64,000 nt of DNA from Martinezella multihospitum (GTDB lineage Bacteria > Pseudomonadota > Alphaproteobacteria > Rhizobiales > Rhizobiaceae), in the NCBI RefSeq assembly GCF_900094585.1, contig NZ_FMAG01000006.1, positions 356,743 to 420,742 of the forward strand, given 5' to 3'. The notes beneath the pieces are model-generated. The model made no database searches. It was not told the DNA's origin and worked only from the letters and a program-made list of their open reading frames with translations. Position numbers and translations under genes: made by a program. Shown here one piece after another: positions 55,290-63,478 of the stretch (within the stretch, counting starts at the first letter, position 1; each line of letters begins with the position of its first letter).

Positions 55290-55823
55290 TTACTTCTTCT
55301 TGCCTTCTTTGCGGACAATCCGCTCTTCGGCATACTTCACACCCTTGCCCTTGTAGGGCTCGGGGCCGCGGTATTCGCGGATTTCAGCGGCAACCTGGCC
55401 GACCTGCTGCTTGTTGATGCCGGTGACGACGATTTCCGTCGGCTTCGGCACAGCGATCGAGATGCCCTGCGGGGGCTCATAAACCACGTCGTGGCTGAAG
55501 CCGAGCGCAAGCTGCAGGTTCTTGCCCTGCATGGAGGCACGGTAGCCGACGCCGTTGATTTCGAGCTTGCGCTCGTAGCCGTCCTTAACACCCTTGAAGA
55601 TGTTCTCGATCATCGTGCGGGACATGCCCCACTTTGCGCGAGCATCCTTGGAGTCGTTGAGCGGCGTCACGACGATTGCATTGTTTTCCAGCTTGAGACC
55701 GATTTCGTCGTTAGCGACGAAAAACAGCTCGCCCTTGGGGCCCTTCGCAGTCACTTTCTGGCCATCAACCGTGGCCGTGATCCCTGCAGGTACCTGAACG
55801 GGCTTCTTACCGATACGAGACAT
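55290..55823 (-). CDS. rplF: 50S ribosomal protein L6
   Basis: 177 aa. MSRIGKKPVQVPAGITATVD start, and C-terminal signature PEPYKGKGVKYAEERIVRKE with GKKK end. Near the sarcin-ricin/EF-G site. Standard place between rpsH and rplR. Confidence 0.98.
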   Translation of the reverse strand: MSRIGKKPVQVPAGITATVDGQKVTAKGPKGELFFVANDEIGLKLENNAIVVTPLNDSKDARAKWGMSRTMIENIFKGVKDGYERKLEINGVGYRASMQGKNLQLALGFSHDVVYEPPQGISIAVPKPTEIVVTGINKQQVGQVAAEIREYRGPEPYKGKGVKYAEERIVRKEGKKK

Positions 55824-55866
55824 TTTTCAAACCTGTCTGTTTCGAGGGAGATATCTCTGTTCGATC

Positions 55867-56265
55867 TTAGAAGACCGAGCAGAGAACCTCGCCACCAACA
55901 TTCTGTTCGCGAGCCTGGTGATCGGCCATCACACCCTTCGGAGTCGAAAGGATGGTGATGCCGAGGCCGTTCGCGACCTGCGGAATGGACTTGACCGAGA
56001 CATAAACCCGGCGGCCCGGCTTGGACACGCGGCCGATCTCACGGATCACCGACGAGCCTTCATAGTACTTGAGTTCGATGTTGAGCTCAGACTTGCCGTT
56101 GCCGAAATCGACGACGGAATAGCCACGGATGTAGCCTTCAGCCTGGAGTACATCGAGAACGCGCGCACGGAGCTTGGACGCAGGCGTCGAAACCGACGAC
56201 TTGCGGCGCGAAGCGCCATTGCGGATGCGGGTGAGCATATCGCCCAAAGGATCAGTCATAGACAT
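55867..56265 (-). CDS. rpsH: 30S ribosomal protein S8
   Basis: 132 aa. TDPLGDMLTRIRNGASRRKS start and the C-terminal STPKGVMADHQAREQNVGGE are S8 signatures. A primary 16S binder; in E. coli S8 represses the spc operon by binding rplE mRNA, which is not checked here. An alternative ATG two codons in (56259) is possible. Confidence 0.98.
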   Translation of the reverse strand: MSMTDPLGDMLTRIRNGASRRKSSVSTPASKLRARVLDVLQAEGYIRGYSVVDFGNGKSELNIELKYYEGSSVIREIGRVSKPGRRVYVSVKSIPQVANGLGITILSTPKGVMADHQAREQNVGGEVLCSVF

Positions 56266-56277
56266 CTAATCTGCTCC

Positions 56278-56583
56278 TTACCAGCTGGACTTGACGATGC
56301 CCGGCACCTTGCCGAGATTGCCGAGTTCACGCAGCGCGATACGCGACATGCGCAGTTTGCGGTAGTAGGCGCGCGGACGGCCAGACACTTCGCAACGGTT
56401 GCGAATACGGGTCTTCGATCCATCGCGCGGCAGCGATGCCAGCTTCAGGGTGGCCTTGAACCGGTCTTCGATCGAGAGAGACTGGTTCATGATGATTGCC
56501 TTGAGAGCAGCCCGCTTAGCGGCCTGGTTGGCAACCGTATTGCGGCGGCGCTTGTTCTTTTCAACTGCGCTTGTCTTCGCCAT
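56278..56583 (-). CDS. rpsN: 30S ribosomal protein S14 (zinc-free form)
   Basis: 101 aa long form without CxxC zinc motifs. KTRIRNRCEVSGRPRAYYRK and MSRIALRELGNLGKVPGIVK are diagnostic. Head protein near S3 and S10. The 12-bp gap to rpsH indicates one transcript. Confidence 0.98.
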   Translation of the reverse strand: MAKTSAVEKNKRRRNTVANQAAKRAALKAIIMNQSLSIEDRFKATLKLASLPRDGSKTRIRNRCEVSGRPRAYYRKLRMSRIALRELGNLGKVPGIVKSSW

Positions 56584-56616
56584 ATCAGGGTTCCTTTTCT
56601 ACGCTCGTCGTTACGG

Positions 56617-57174
56617 TTATTGACGGAACGGGAAGTTGAACTCTTTCAGAAGAGCCCGTGCTTCGTCGTCGGTCGTCGCCGTCGTGCAAACGATGATGTC
56701 CATGCCCCACATCTGATCAACCTTGTCGTAGTTGATCTCAGGGAACACAATGTGCTCCTTGATGCCCATGGCAAAATTGCCACGACCGTCAAAGCTCTTC
56801 GGGTTCAGGCCGCGGAAGTCGCGAACGCGCGGGAGCGCGATGTTGACCAGACGATCCAGGAACTCATACATGCGGGCGCCGCGCAGGGTAACCTTGGCGC
56901 CGATCGGCATATTTTCGCGGACCTTGAAGCCAGCGATGGAGTTGCGTGCGCGGGTGATGACCGGCTTCTGGCCAGCGATGGCCGCCAGGTCGGCAGCAGC
57001 AACGGTCGGCTTCTTCGAATCAGCCGTCGCTTCGCCAACGCCCATGTTGATCACGATCTTGTCCAGCTTCGGGATCTGCATCTCGTTAGCGTAGGAGAAC
57101 TTCTCCTGCATGGCTGCACGGATGCGAGCAACGTATTCCTTCTTGAGCCGCGGCTCGTACTTTACCTCAGCCAT
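56617..57174 (-). CDS. rplE: 50S ribosomal protein L5
   Basis: 185 aa. LDKIVINMGVGEATADSK, ITRARNSIAGFKVRENMPIG and the C-terminal GMDIIVCTTATTDDEARALL are L5 blocks. 5S rRNA binder. Overlaps rplX by 8 bp. Confidence 0.98.
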   Translation of the reverse strand: MAEVKYEPRLKKEYVARIRAAMQEKFSYANEMQIPKLDKIVINMGVGEATADSKKPTVAAADLAAIAGQKPVITRARNSIAGFKVRENMPIGAKVTLRGARMYEFLDRLVNIALPRVRDFRGLNPKSFDGRGNFAMGIKEHIVFPEINYDKVDQMWGMDIIVCTTATTDDEARALLKEFNFPFRQ

Positions 57175-57475
57175 CGATCACTTCTCCAGAGGTCTTGGCC
57201 ACGCGGACCTTCTTGCCATCCACAACCTTGAAACCGACGCGGGTCGGCTTGCCGTCCTTGTCGACGATCGCCAGGTTGGACAGGTGAAGCGAGGCTTCCT
57301 TGCTGATGATGCCGGCTTCCTGGTTCTGCGTCTGGCGCTGATGGCGCTTGATGACGTTGACGCCACGAACGACCGCACGGTCTTCCTTCGGCAGCACTTG
57401 AATGACTTCGCCGGTACGGCCCTTGTCCTTACCGGTCAATACGACAACCTTGTCGCCTTTACGGATCTTCTGCAT
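57167..57475 (-). CDS. rplX: 50S ribosomal protein L24
   Basis: 102 aa. The KOW motif is KIRKGDKVVVLTGKDKGRTG, followed by VRGVNVIKRHQRQTQNQEAG. Early 50S assembly initiator near the exit tunnel. Its 3' end overlaps the rplE start by 8 bp. Confidence 0.98.
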   Translation of the reverse strand: MQKIRKGDKVVVLTGKDKGRTGEVIQVLPKEDRAVVRGVNVIKRHQRQTQNQEAGIISKEASLHLSNLAIVDKDGKPTRVGFKVVDGKKVRVAKTSGEVIDG

Positions 57476-57486
57476 CGCTCCGCTCC

Positions 57487-57855
57487 TTACAGTACTTCTG
57501 GAGCCAGCGAGATGATCTTCATGTGGTTCTTGGCGCGAAGTTCGCGCGGAACCGGTCCGAAGATACGGGTGCCGATCGGCTCTTTCTTGTTGTCGATGAG
57601 GACTGCTGCGTTGGTATCGAAGCGGATGACGCTGCCATCCGGACGACGGATGTCCTTGGCGGTACGAACGACGACCGCCTTCATCACGTCACCCTTCTTC
57701 ACACGGCCGCGCGGAATAGCTTCCTTGATCGAAACGACGATGACGTCGCCGATCGAGGCATACTTGCGCTTCGAGCCGCCCAGCACCTTGATGCACATGA
57801 CACGACGTGCGCCGGAATTATCCGCCACGTCGAGGTTTGTTTGCATCTGAATCAT
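57487..57855 (-). CDS. rplN: 50S ribosomal protein L14
   Basis: 122 aa. MIQMQTNLDVADNSGARRVM start, KGDVMKAVVVRTAKDIRRPD and the GTRIFGPVPRELRAKNHMKI block are typical. First gene after the 226-bp rpsQ-rplN gap, so it heads the spc block. Confidence 0.98.
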   Translation of the reverse strand: MIQMQTNLDVADNSGARRVMCIKVLGGSKRKYASIGDVIVVSIKEAIPRGRVKKGDVMKAVVVRTAKDIRRPDGSVIRFDTNAAVLIDNKKEPIGTRIFGPVPRELRAKNHMKIISLAPEVL

Positions 57856-57982
57856 GTCAGGTCGCCTTCTTGTTGTTACCGGAATGGTTGGGCCAAACGA
57901 CCCCCTACCCCGGCTTATGGACTAGTGTCTTGTCTGATTATGCCTGGCTTCGCGACCACTCACGATCGTCTCTGCCGGCCAT

Positions 57983-58015
57983 CAATAAAGCAAAAGAACG
58001 CCCGTTCTCGAGCGT
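57983..58015 (-). terminator. Terminator- or attenuator-like hairpin between rpsQ and rplN
   Basis: On the minus strand a 7-bp stem ACGCTCG / CGGGCGT (one G-U pair) with AGAA loop (58015 to 57998), then TCTTTTGCTTT. It lies in the 226-bp gap dividing the S10 block from the spc block. Confidence 0.55.
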
Positions 58016-58081
58016 CCTGCTTCCAAGCTCGTGCTTCATACAGATATTTCGCCCAAGCGCAAGGGCCTGAGCGAAATTCTG

Positions 58082-58321
58082 TTACTTGGACTGGGCGGAA
58101 ACGACCGTCCAGGTCTTATCCTTGGAGATCGGCGCGCATTCCTCGATGGAAACGACGTCGCCGGTCTTGTACTGATTGTTTTCGTCGTGAGCCTTGTACT
58201 TCTTGGAACGACGAACGGTCTTCTGGAGCAGCGGGTGAGCGAAACGACGCTCAACGCGGACAACTACCGTCTTCTCGTTCTTGTCGCTGACCACGACGCC
58301 CTGCAGAATGCGCTTCGGCAT
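58082..58321 (-). CDS. rpsQ: 30S ribosomal protein S17
   Basis: 79 aa. MPKRILQGVVVSDKNEKTVV start and VERRFAHPLLQKTVRRSKKY are the S17 OB-fold blocks. Primary 16S binder. Last gene of the S10 block, followed by a 226-bp gap. Confidence 0.97.
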   Translation of the reverse strand: MPKRILQGVVVSDKNEKTVVVRVERRFAHPLLQKTVRRSKKYKAHDENNQYKTGDVVSIEECAPISKDKTWTVVSAQSK

Positions 58322-58333
58322 GTTATTTTTCCT

Positions 58334-58534
58334 TTAGGCCTTTGCTTCTGCCGCCTTCTGGCGGGCAATGGTTTTTACGCGAGCGATGTCCTTACGGACT
58401 TCGTTGATGCGCGAGGACTTCTCAAGCTGGCCGGTCGCCTTCTGAAAGCGCAGGTTGAACTGCTCCTTCTTCAGCTTGGCAAGCTCGTCCTTGAGTTGGT
58501 CGGCGCTCAGGGCGCGAACATCTGCGGCTTTCAT
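58334..58534 (-). CDS. rpmC: 50S ribosomal protein L29
   Basis: 66 aa helical hairpin. MKAADVRALSADQLKDELAK and KEQFNLRFQKATGQLEKSSR are L29 signatures. It sits at the exit tunnel next to L23 and near the SRP and trigger factor sites. Confidence 0.97.
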   Translation of the reverse strand: MKAADVRALSADQLKDELAKLKKEQFNLRFQKATGQLEKSSRINEVRKDIARVKTIARQKAAEAKA

Positions 58535-58545
58535 GAGCTTCTTCC

Positions 58546-58959
58546 TTACTCTGCAATGCGCTGAACGAAGCGCGTCTTGACCGAGAGCTTGGCGGAGCCG
58601 AGGCGCAGAGCCTCACGAGCGATTTCTTCGCTCACACCGTCGATCTCGAACATCATGCGGCCGGGCTTGACCTTGCATGCCCAGTATTCGACGGAACCCT
58701 TACCTTTACCCATACGGACTTCGGTCGGCTTTGCCGTCACCGGAACATCCGGGAAAACACGGATCCATACGCGGCCGGCGCGCTTCATGTAGCGCGTGAT
58801 CGCGCGGCGGGCCGCTTCGATTTCGCGAGCGTTGACGCGGTTAGGTTCCTGCGCCTTCAGACCGAATTCGCCGAAAGCCAGATCAGAACCGCCCTTGGCG
58901 ACGCCCTTGATGCGACCCTTGAACTGCTTACGGTACTTCGTACGCTTTGGTTGCAACAT
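58546..58959 (-). CDS. rplP: 50S ribosomal protein L16
   Basis: 137 aa. MLQPKRTKYRKQFKGRIKGV start; RVWIRVFPDVPVTAKPTEVR and MGKGKGSVEYWACKVKPGRM blocks are diagnostic. Helps A-site tRNA placement and late 50S maturation. Confidence 0.98.
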   Translation of the reverse strand: MLQPKRTKYRKQFKGRIKGVAKGGSDLAFGEFGLKAQEPNRVNAREIEAARRAITRYMKRAGRVWIRVFPDVPVTAKPTEVRMGKGKGSVEYWACKVKPGRMMFEIDGVSEEIAREALRLGSAKLSVKTRFVQRIAE

Positions 58960-58995
58960 TTTCTTATTCTCCGAACTTATCTGCCACGTACGCTA

Positions 58996-59721
58996 TCAAG
59001 CGTTGTCGCGGCGACGGTCTCTATCGCGATCGCGGCTAGCCGGACCCTGGGCGTCGCCTTCGAGCGCGCGGCGTTCGGAGGCCATCGGATCGTGCTCAAG
59101 GATTTCGCCCTTGAAGATCCAGACCTTGATGCCGCAGATACCGAAAGCGGTTTCTGCTTCAGCCGTACCGTAGTCGATGTCAGCGCGCAGCGTATGCAGC
59201 GGCACGCGACCTTCGCGGTACCATTCCGTACGAGCGATTTCAGCACCGCCGAGACGGCCGGCGCAGGTGATCTTGATGCCTTCGGCGCCAAGACGCATCG
59301 CGGACTGAACGGCGCGCTTCATGGCGCGACGGAAAGCAACACGGCGCTCGAGCTGCTGAGCGATCGACTGGGCAACCAGCGTCGCGTCGATTTCCGGCTT
59401 GCGAACTTCAACGATGTTGAGGTGCGTTTCGGAATTCGTCATGTCCGACAGCTTCTTGCGGAGCTTGTCGATGTCAGCGCCCTTCTTGCCGATGATCAGG
59501 CCCGGACGAGCCGAGTGGATCGTGACGCGGCACTTCTTGTGCGGACGCTCGATGACCACCTTGGAGATACCAGCCTGCTTCAGTTCGTTCATGACGAACT
59601 TGCGCATCTTGAGGTCTTCGTGGAGAAGCTGGCCGTACTCGGCATTGTCCGCAAACCAGCGGCTATCCCAGGTACGGTTAATGCCGAGACGAAAACCGAT
59701 CGGATTGATTTTCTGACCCAT
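58996..59721 (-). CDS. rpsC: 30S ribosomal protein S3
   Basis: 241 aa. MGQKINPIGFRLGINRTWDS start, KH domain with VTIHSARPGLIIGKKGADID (GxxG loop GKKG), and C-terminal RAMKRAVQSAMRLGAEGIKI. The end is an Arg/Asp-rich tail (ASRDRDRDRRRDNA). mRNA entry channel protein. Its ATG overlaps the rplV stop by 1 bp (ATAATG context). Confidence 0.98.
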   Translation of the reverse strand: MGQKINPIGFRLGINRTWDSRWFADNAEYGQLLHEDLKMRKFVMNELKQAGISKVVIERPHKKCRVTIHSARPGLIIGKKGADIDKLRKKLSDMTNSETHLNIVEVRKPEIDATLVAQSIAQQLERRVAFRRAMKRAVQSAMRLGAEGIKITCAGRLGGAEIARTEWYREGRVPLHTLRADIDYGTAEAETAFGICGIKVWIFKGEILEHDPMASERRALEGDAQGPASRDRDRDRRRDNA

Positions 59722-60110
59722 TATGCGGCCTCCCCTTGAGCTTCAACTTCGCGGACAACGATCGTCAGGTGGGCGAACGGACGCTCGATACGAGACGCAC
59801 GGCCACGGCCACGAGCGTGGAAACGCTTCATGACGATCGACTTGCCGACATAAGCTTCCGCTACGACCAGCGAGTCAACGTCGAGGTCGTGGTTGTTTTC
59901 TGCATTGGCGATCGCAGATTCGAGCGTCTTCTTCACGGCGCCAGCGATACGCTTGCGCGAGAATTCCAGCTCTGCGAGCGCGCGATCAACCTTCTTGCCG
60001 CGGATCGAAGCCGCGACCAGGTTGAGCTTCTGCGGGCTGACGCGGAGCGTGCGCGCAACTGCCTGCGCCTCGTTGTCCTTCAGCCGGCGTTCGGTTTTTG
60101 CCTTGCCCAT
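59721..60110 (-). CDS. rplV: 50S ribosomal protein L22
   Basis: 129 aa. RTLRVSPQKLNLVAASIRGK start block and the beta-hairpin KRFHARGRGRASRIERPFAH that lines the exit tunnel, the site of macrolide-resistance changes in other bacteria; no unusual change is evident by eye. Confidence 0.98.
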   Translation of the reverse strand: MGKAKTERRLKDNEAQAVARTLRVSPQKLNLVAASIRGKKVDRALAELEFSRKRIAGAVKKTLESAIANAENNHDLDVDSLVVAEAYVGKSIVMKRFHARGRGRASRIERPFAHLTIVVREVEAQGEAA

Positions 60111-60112
60111 TG

Positions 60113-60391
60113 TTACTTCCTCTTCGCCTTCTTGTCCGCACCGTGACCATAATAGGTACGGGTCGGGGCGAACTCGCCGAACTTGTGTCCGACCATGTCT
60201 TCATTGACGCTGACCGGAATGTGCTTGCTGCCGTTGTAGACGCCGAAGGTGAGACCGACGAACTGCGGCATGATGGTGGAGCGACGGCTCCACATCTTGA
60301 TTATTTCGTTACGTCCGCCTTCGCGCACCTTCTCAGCCTTCTTGAGAAGATAGCCGTCAACAAACGGACCTTTCCATACTGAACGAGCCAC
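60113..60391 (-). CDS. rpsS: 30S ribosomal protein S19
   Basis: 92 aa, GTG start at 60391. MARSVWKGPFVDGYLLKKAE and the C-terminal HKFGEFAPTRTYYGHGADKK are typical. Head protein paired with S13. 2-bp gap to rplV. Confidence 0.98.
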   Translation of the reverse strand: MARSVWKGPFVDGYLLKKAEKVREGGRNEIIKMWSRRSTIMPQFVGLTFGVYNGSKHIPVSVNEDMVGHKFGEFAPTRTYYGHGADKKAKRK

Positions 60392-60406
60392 TTGAGACTT
60401 CCTCTC

Positions 60407-61243
60407 TTACTTCTTGCGCTGATGGCGCGAGCGCATAATCATCTTGTCGGTCGACTTGTTCGACCGCGTACGCTTGCCCTTGGTCGGCTTGCCCCACGGA
60501 GTCACCGGATGGCGACCACCGGAGGTGCGGCCTTCACCACCGCCGTGCGGATGGTCGACCGGGTTCATGACAACGCCGCGGTTATGCGGCTTCTTGCCAC
60601 GCCAACGCGAACGACCGGCCTTACCGTCGTTGATGTTGCCGTGATCCGGGTTGGAAACCGCACCGATCGTAGCAAGGCAGGTGCCGTGCACGAGGCGCTG
60701 TTCGCCCGAGTTCAGGCGAAGGATCGCCATTCCCTGGTCACGACCAACGAGCTGAGCGTAGGAACCGGCGGAGCGAGCGATCTGACCACCCTTGCCCGGC
60801 TTCATTTCCACGTTGTGGATGATGGAGCCGACCGGGATGAACTGAAGCGGCATGGTGTTCCCAGGCTTCACGTCCACTGCCTTTTCCGAAGCGATGACCT
60901 TGTCGCCCGAAGCAAGACGCTGCGGAGCAATGATGTAGGCCAGTTCGCCGTCCGTGTACTTCACCAGAGCGATGTAAGCGGTACGGTTCGGGTCGTATTC
61001 GATACGCTCGACGGTTGCCTCAACGTCGAACTTGCGACGCTTGAAGTCGACCAGACGATAGCTGCGCTTGTGACCACCGCCCTGGAAACGGACGGTGATG
61101 CGGCCGGTGTTGTTACGGCCACCCTTGGAGGTGAGGCCTTCCGTCAGCGACTTGACCGGCTTGCCCTTGTAGAGCGAGGAGCGATCGACGATGACCAGCT
61201 GACGCTGGCTCGGGGTCGTCGGATTGAATGTTTTCAATGCCAT
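60407..61243 (-). CDS. rplB: 50S ribosomal protein L2
   Basis: 278 aa. NPTTPSQRQLVIVDRSSLYK start; the peptidyl-transferase-linked C-terminal block VVMNPVDHPHGGGEGRTSGG with the key His is intact. Required for subunit joining. Confidence 0.98.
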   Translation of the reverse strand: MALKTFNPTTPSQRQLVIVDRSSLYKGKPVKSLTEGLTSKGGRNNTGRITVRFQGGGHKRSYRLVDFKRRKFDVEATVERIEYDPNRTAYIALVKYTDGELAYIIAPQRLASGDKVIASEKAVDVKPGNTMPLQFIPVGSIIHNVEMKPGKGGQIARSAGSYAQLVGRDQGMAILRLNSGEQRLVHGTCLATIGAVSNPDHGNINDGKAGRSRWRGKKPHNRGVVMNPVDHPHGGGEGRTSGGRHPVTPWGKPTKGKRTRSNKSTDKMIMRSRHQRKK

Positions 61244-61254
61244 TTTCTTATTCC

Positions 61255-61548
61255 TCAGAGACCGGTGGAGACGTCGATCGACTGGCCTTCGGCGAGCGTC
61301 ACAACAGCCTTCTTCACGTCCTTCTGCTTGCCGACGAGACCTTTGAACCGCTTGGTCTTGCCCTTGCGCAGCAGAGTGTTGACGGCCGTAACCTTGACGC
61401 CGAACAGCGCTTCGACGGCAGCCTTGATCTCAGGCTTCGTCGCGGTCTTGGCAACGTTGAAAACAACCTGGTTATTATCCGAAACCAGCGTGGACTTTTC
61501 GGTGATCGCAGGAGAAACGATCACATCGTAATGGCGAAGATCCGTCAC
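61255..61548 (-). CDS. rplW: 50S ribosomal protein L23
   Basis: 97 aa, GTG start at 61548 that overlaps the rplD stop as GTGA. ITEKSTLVSDNNQVVFNVAK and AVEALFGVKVTAVNTLLRKG are L23 signatures. Docking site for trigger factor and SRP. Confidence 0.98.
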   Translation of the reverse strand: MTDLRHYDVIVSPAITEKSTLVSDNNQVVFNVAKTATKPEIKAAVEALFGVKVTAVNTLLRKGKTKRFKGLVGKQKDVKKAVVTLAEGQSIDVSTGL

Positions 61549-62165
61549 TTGAATCGCTCCTCTAGAGCTTCAACTGCAGCCTTGGACAGCACGAGCTTGC
61601 CGCGGCGCAGGATGTCGTAAACGTTGATGCCCTGAACCGGCAGAACATCGATGTTCGGGATGTTCTGGGCTGCGAGCTTGAAGTTGCTGTCGAGCTCAGC
61701 ACCGCCGATGAACAGAGCGTTCGTCAGGCCGAGCGTCTCGAAAGCACCAGCGAGTGCCTTGGTCTTGGCTTCGGTTGCGACGAGATTGTCGATGACGATC
61801 ACGTCTTCAGCCTTGAACTTGGCCGAGAGAGCATGACGCAGGCCGAGGGCGCGAACCTTCTTCGGCAGATCGTGCTCGTGGCTGCGAGCGACCGGGCCGT
61901 GAGCCTTGCCACCGCCGCGGAACTGCGGAGCGCGAGCCGAATGGTGACGAGCGCGGCCCGTACCCTTCTGCTTGTACATCTTGGCGCCGGTGCGCGCTAC
62001 GTCAGCGCGGCCCTTGGCCTGATGCGTGCCCTGCTGCTTCTTGGCAAGCTGCCAGCGAACGACGCGAGCGAGAATGTCTTCACGCGGCTCGAGGCCGAAA
62101 ATCGCATCAGAAAGGGAAACCTTCCCGGCGTCTTTGCCCTCAAGGGTCTTGACGTTGAATTCCAT
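61545..62165 (-). CDS. rplD: 50S ribosomal protein L4
   Basis: 206 aa from ATG 62165 (MEFNVKTLEGKDAGKVSLSD). The tunnel loop has KMYKQKGTGRARHHSARAPQ followed by FRGGGKAHGP. In E. coli L4 autoregulates the S10 operon through its leader; alphaproteobacteria are not known to me to share this. An upstream frame to 62246 is not L4-like. Confidence 0.98.
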   Translation of the reverse strand: MEFNVKTLEGKDAGKVSLSDAIFGLEPREDILARVVRWQLAKKQQGTHQAKGRADVARTGAKMYKQKGTGRARHHSARAPQFRGGGKAHGPVARSHEHDLPKKVRALGLRHALSAKFKAEDVIVIDNLVATEAKTKALAGAFETLGLTNALFIGGAELDSNFKLAAQNIPNIDVLPVQGINVYDILRRGKLVLSKAAVEALEERFK

Positions 62166-62178
62166 TGGTTTGGCTCCC

Positions 62179-62820
62179 TTACTTCGCTGCCGACTTGACG
62201 GCGTCGCGCACGATGATCCAGGCACCCTTGGAGCCGGGAACCGCACCCTTGACGAGGATCAGACCGCGATCTTCATCGGTCGATACCACTTCGAGGTTCT
62301 GCGTCGTGACGCGGGTCTGGCCCATGTGACCAGCCATCTTCTTGTTCTTGAACACCTTGCCCGGGTCCTGCCGCGAGCCGGTCGAACCGTGCGAGCGGTG
62401 CGAAACCGACACACCGTGCGTGGCGCGCAGACCGCCGAAGCCGTGGCGCTTGATGGCGCCGGCAAAGCCCTTACCGATCGTCGTGCCGGTCACGTCGACG
62501 AGCTGACCCGCCGTGAAGTGGCCTGCGTTGAGCTCGGTGCCAACTGCGAGCAGATTGTCTTCCGTGACACGGAATTCTGCGAGCTTGGCCTTCGGCTCTA
62601 CGCTTGCAACGGCGAAATGGCCGCGAAGAGCCTTCGTCGTGTTCTTAACTTTAGCCTGGCCGGCACCGAGCTGAACTGCGGTGTAGCCATTCTTTTCAAC
62701 TGTGCGCTGGGCTACGACCTGGCAGCCTTCCATACGCAATACGGTAACCGGGACATGCTCGCCGGCGTCGTTATAGACGCGGGTCATTCCCACCTTCTGT
62801 GCAATCACACCTGAACGCAT
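62179..62820 (-). CDS. rplC: 50S ribosomal protein L3
   Basis: 213 aa from ATG 62820 (MRSGVIAQKVGMTRVYNDAG). Signature GFAGAIKRHGFGGLRATHGV, then SHRSHGSTGSRQDPGKVFKN reaching the peptidyl transferase centre; the Gln of the family's methylation site is in SRQDPG. Early 50S assembly protein. Confidence 0.98.
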   Translation of the reverse strand: MRSGVIAQKVGMTRVYNDAGEHVPVTVLRMEGCQVVAQRTVEKNGYTAVQLGAGQAKVKNTTKALRGHFAVASVEPKAKLAEFRVTEDNLLAVGTELNAGHFTAGQLVDVTGTTIGKGFAGAIKRHGFGGLRATHGVSVSHRSHGSTGSRQDPGKVFKNKKMAGHMGQTRVTTQNLEVVSTDEDRGLILVKGAVPGSKGAWIIVRDAVKSAAK

Positions 62821-62859
62821 CGGTTCAATCCTTCTCACTCAGCTCGAGGACCAGAGGTC

Positions 62860-63168
62860 TTAGAGCTTGATCTCAACATCGACACCGGCGGCGAGATCGA
62901 GCTTCATCAGCGCGTCTACCGTCTGCGGGGTCGGGTCAACGATGTCGAGGAGGCGCTTATGCGTGCGCATCTCGAACTGCTCGCGGCTCTTCTTGTCGAT
63001 GTGCGGGGACCGGTTTACCGTAAACTTCTCGATACGAGTCGGAAGCGGAACGGGGCCCCGGACGCTAGCACCGGTGCGCTTCGCCGTCGACACGATCTCG
63101 CGCGTGGAAGCATCGAGAATTCGGTGATCGAACGCCTTCAGGCGAATGCGGATATTTTGGCCGTTCAT
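62860..63168 (-). CDS. rpsJ: 30S ribosomal protein S10
   Basis: 102 aa. RIRLKAFDHRILDASTREIV and VNRSPHIDKKSREQFEMRTH are diagnostic; also the transcription factor NusE in antitermination. First gene of the S10 block; a 310-bp gap with two hairpins separates it from tuf. Confidence 0.98.
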   Translation of the reverse strand: MNGQNIRIRLKAFDHRILDASTREIVSTAKRTGASVRGPVPLPTRIEKFTVNRSPHIDKKSREQFEMRTHKRLLDIVDPTPQTVDALMKLDLAAGVDVEIKL

Positions 63169-63298
63169 TCGACGTTATCCTTGTGTTTGTTATCTCGCGT
63201 GCCTCTCCAACAAGGGCACGGGTTGTTCTGTTTCCTAAGGCGGACCACCGGTTTCAAAGATCGAGAGGGACGCCGGCGACGGCATCCCCATCCACTCT

Positions 63299-63391
63299 TT
63301 AGGCCTTTCGACCCACCTTATTGTTAATTTCATTGGCCGCTTCGTCATCCGAAGCAGCGCGCAACTCGCGCTCGCGCGCCATTTGCAACAT
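63299..63391 (-). CDS. Possible 30-aa leader peptide / small protein before rpsJ
   Basis: A minus-strand frame encodes MLQMARERELRAASDDEAAN then EINNKVGRKA, amphipathic and highly charged with normal codon use. No clear ribosome binding site is seen, and an internal ATG at 63382 is equally possible. It lies in the tuf-rpsJ gap where the rpsJ promoter should be. Could be chance. Confidence 0.25.
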   Translation of the reverse strand: MLQMARERELRAASDDEAANEINNKVGRKA

Positions 63392-63404
63392 TTCTATGTC
63401 ATAA

Positions 63405-63470
63405 GCAAGCGGCTACAGCCGCTTGCATCATAATATTGTCATCGAATCGGCCGCTCGGATGGAGCGGCCG
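63405..63470 (-). terminator. Two hairpins after tuf, probable terminator region
   Basis: Hairpin A directly after tuf: CGGCCGCTC / GAGCGGCCG (63448-63470), 9 bp, loop of 5. Hairpin B: GCAAGCGGCT / AGCCGCTTGC (63405-63426), 10 bp. Neither has a long U run, but together they probably end or attenuate tuf transcription before rpsJ. The rest of the 63169-63478 gap shows only the weak 30-codon frame. Confidence 0.55.
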
Positions 63471-63478
63471 CCTTCGAA

